From assembly GCF_001468065.1 (NCBI RefSeq), contig NZ_LNYZ01000013.1:613118-677117 (forward strand): a stretch of DNA of 64,000 bases. Direction: 5' to 3'. The notes under the pieces are model-generated. The model made no database searches and was not told where the DNA came from. It saw nothing but the letters and a program-made list of their open reading frames with translations. The position numbers and the translations under genes were made by a program. The DNA is from Legionella steigerwaltii (lineage in GTDB: Bacteria; Pseudomonadota; Gammaproteobacteria; Legionellales; Legionellaceae). This document shows positions 63,134 to 64,000 of this stretch, one piece after another (the first letter of the stretch is position 1; every line of letters begins with the position of its first letter).

Positions 63134-63856
63134 TTATACAGAATAGACAACTGTATTTTTTGATTGTAGACCTTCAACAGTCTCCATAACCTTTTCTAGA
63201 TCTTTTCCTGGATCAACATAGCTGAAACCGGGATGCTCAAACTTTTGGATGGTATTTAAAAAAGAAACCACAAGATCGTCTTCGGTTGTTTTAAGTTTTT
63301 TCAACGCATACTTCAATGTATCAGGATGCTCCGTGCATTTTGAAGACATAGATGGTGCAAACAAGATTGTTTCATCCTCGGACCATTGCGTTTCATCGCT
63401 AATAATCGCAGCCTCTCCTCCTGGAATTGATTTTTTAAGTTGCGATAAAATGTAATGCAAATGAGGGTAATTGGTATGAGATACAAGCACAATTTTAACA
63501 TGCTCATGTTTATCTAAAAACTCTTTAAACTTAGCGACTCGCTCCAAAGAGGCTTGATCGAGCGTACACATTGAGTTAAAAATTTTACTAAACTCACTGA
63601 ACGTCATATTTACTTTAAAATGTTCATTAAATTGGTCACAAAATTGTTTGAGTGTCATCTTCCCTACTCTTAATGGTGCCAAATTTGCAGCCATCCATTT
63701 CCAGACGTCCTCACCTGTAACCGTTTTTTCGCCCTCAGCTGAAACTTCTTTTTTTTCAGTTTTCCTTTCAGCTGCAAACCAATCTTGAAATCCGGCCTTT
63801 AATACTTCAAGTTTTGAAGAAACAAATTGTCCTAATGAAAAAACTGCGATAATCAT
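63134..63856 (-). CDS. Hypothetical membrane-anchored protein, effector-like (240 aa)
   Basis: The N-terminus is a single hydrophobic segment (MIIAVFSLGQFV), then a charged linker (AERKTEKKEVSAEGEK) and an alpha/beta domain. That domain includes IFNSMCTLDQASL and the strand VKIVLVSHTNYPHLHYIL, similar to HAD-like or Rossmann strands, but without a clear DxD. The ATG at 63856 has GGAG 5 bases upstream; the frame also opens earlier (GTG at 63895). It is convergent with the 949-aa gene. No family recognised. Confidence 0.55.
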   Translation of the reverse strand: MIIAVFSLGQFVSSKLEVLKAGFQDWFAAERKTEKKEVSAEGEKTVTGEDVWKWMAANLAPLRVGKMTLKQFCDQFNEHFKVNMTFSEFSKIFNSMCTLDQASLERVAKFKEFLDKHEHVKIVLVSHTNYPHLHYILSQLKKSIPGGEAAIISDETQWSEDETILFAPSMSSKCTEHPDTLKYALKKLKTTEDDLVVSFLNTIQKFEHPGFSYVDPGKDLEKVMETVEGLQSKNTVVYSV

Positions 63857-64000
63857 AACTACTCCGATCATTTTTGAGGCAAAAACAAATATCACAGGAA
63901 AGATAAAAAATCAATCAATTTAAATTTATGAAACTATTTTTTAATACCTATATAGACCGCACATTGTTCTTGCCCCATATAGACCTCAAAATCGGTTTCA

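Noticed and set aside
63928-64000. ATG at 63928 opening a plus-strand frame to the end of the window
   Set aside because: Only 24 codons are visible and no ribosome binding site is seen, so a real gene cannot be told from chance.

Overview
The window is AT-rich gammaproteobacterial DNA and almost certainly comes from a Legionella species other than a standard L. pneumophila strain. The evidence is an APH(9)-type spectinomycin kinase gene nearly identical in motif order to the Legionella one, a pilB-pilC-pilD cluster, many effector-like proteins of unknown function, and five promoter regions that match the Legionella PmrA box. All five boxes sit exactly 7 nt upstream of a TATAAT-like -10. No rRNA, tRNA, CRISPR array, prophage or intact insertion sequence was seen.

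Layout. 1-2.5 kb: end of a cation exchanger, a DadA-like oxidoreductase and a GNAT acetyltransferase. 2.6-5.2 kb: two effector-like genes. One is a predicted OTU-like cysteine protease with tandem ubiquitin-binding-like motifs; the other has a long coiled coil. 5.4-13.8 kb: a diguanylate cyclase, an MBL-like protein, a lone SecD-P1-like protein, a BASS transporter, APH(9), an adenosine-deaminase-family enzyme, a secreted Cys-rich repeat protein, a membrane-anchored SagB-type oxidoreductase and a glycine-zipper protein. 14-22 kb: more hypothetical or effector-like genes, a Rieske protein, and a divergent type III polyketide synthase / methyltransferase / FAD-oxidoreductase cluster.

22-33 kb: an SDR, a member of the GH...NC protein family, a broken TVP38 gene joined to the tail of a CDP-alcohol phosphatidyltransferase gene, and the divergent pbpC / alpha-2-macroglobulin pair. 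33-43 kb: a YqhA-like protein, two more GH...NC proteins, a GAF-adenylate cyclase, a DUF1868 protein, an M1 aminopeptidase with an altered GAMEN motif, and an alpha/beta hydrolase fused to an unknown N-terminal region. 43-49 kb: metabolic genes, including hpt, whose stop codon is completed by a MITE-like element. 49.5-53.5 kb: pilB, pilC and pilD (pilD also serves type II secretion in Legionella). 53.5-60 kb: HAD hydrolase, class V aminotransferase, sterol-desaturase-family protein, CBS protein, HPF/cold-shock fusion, SDR and an FtsJ-type methyltransferase. 60-64 kb: a 949-residue protein with a CX5R motif downstream of a (TA)10 tract, and a membrane-anchored hypothetical.

The most interesting theme is an effector-like layer scattered among housekeeping genes. 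Four proteins share an N-terminal Gly-His motif and a later Asn-Cys motif, in the order expected for circularly permuted papain-fold enzymes. Together with the OTU-like protein, a caspase-fold-like protein, a hydrolase and a CX5R protein, they look like Dot/Icm substrates. Five of these genes carry PmrA-like promoters (3596, 15660, 23348, 34260 and 42787 starts). REPIN-type palindromes of one family punctuate the intergenic spaces.
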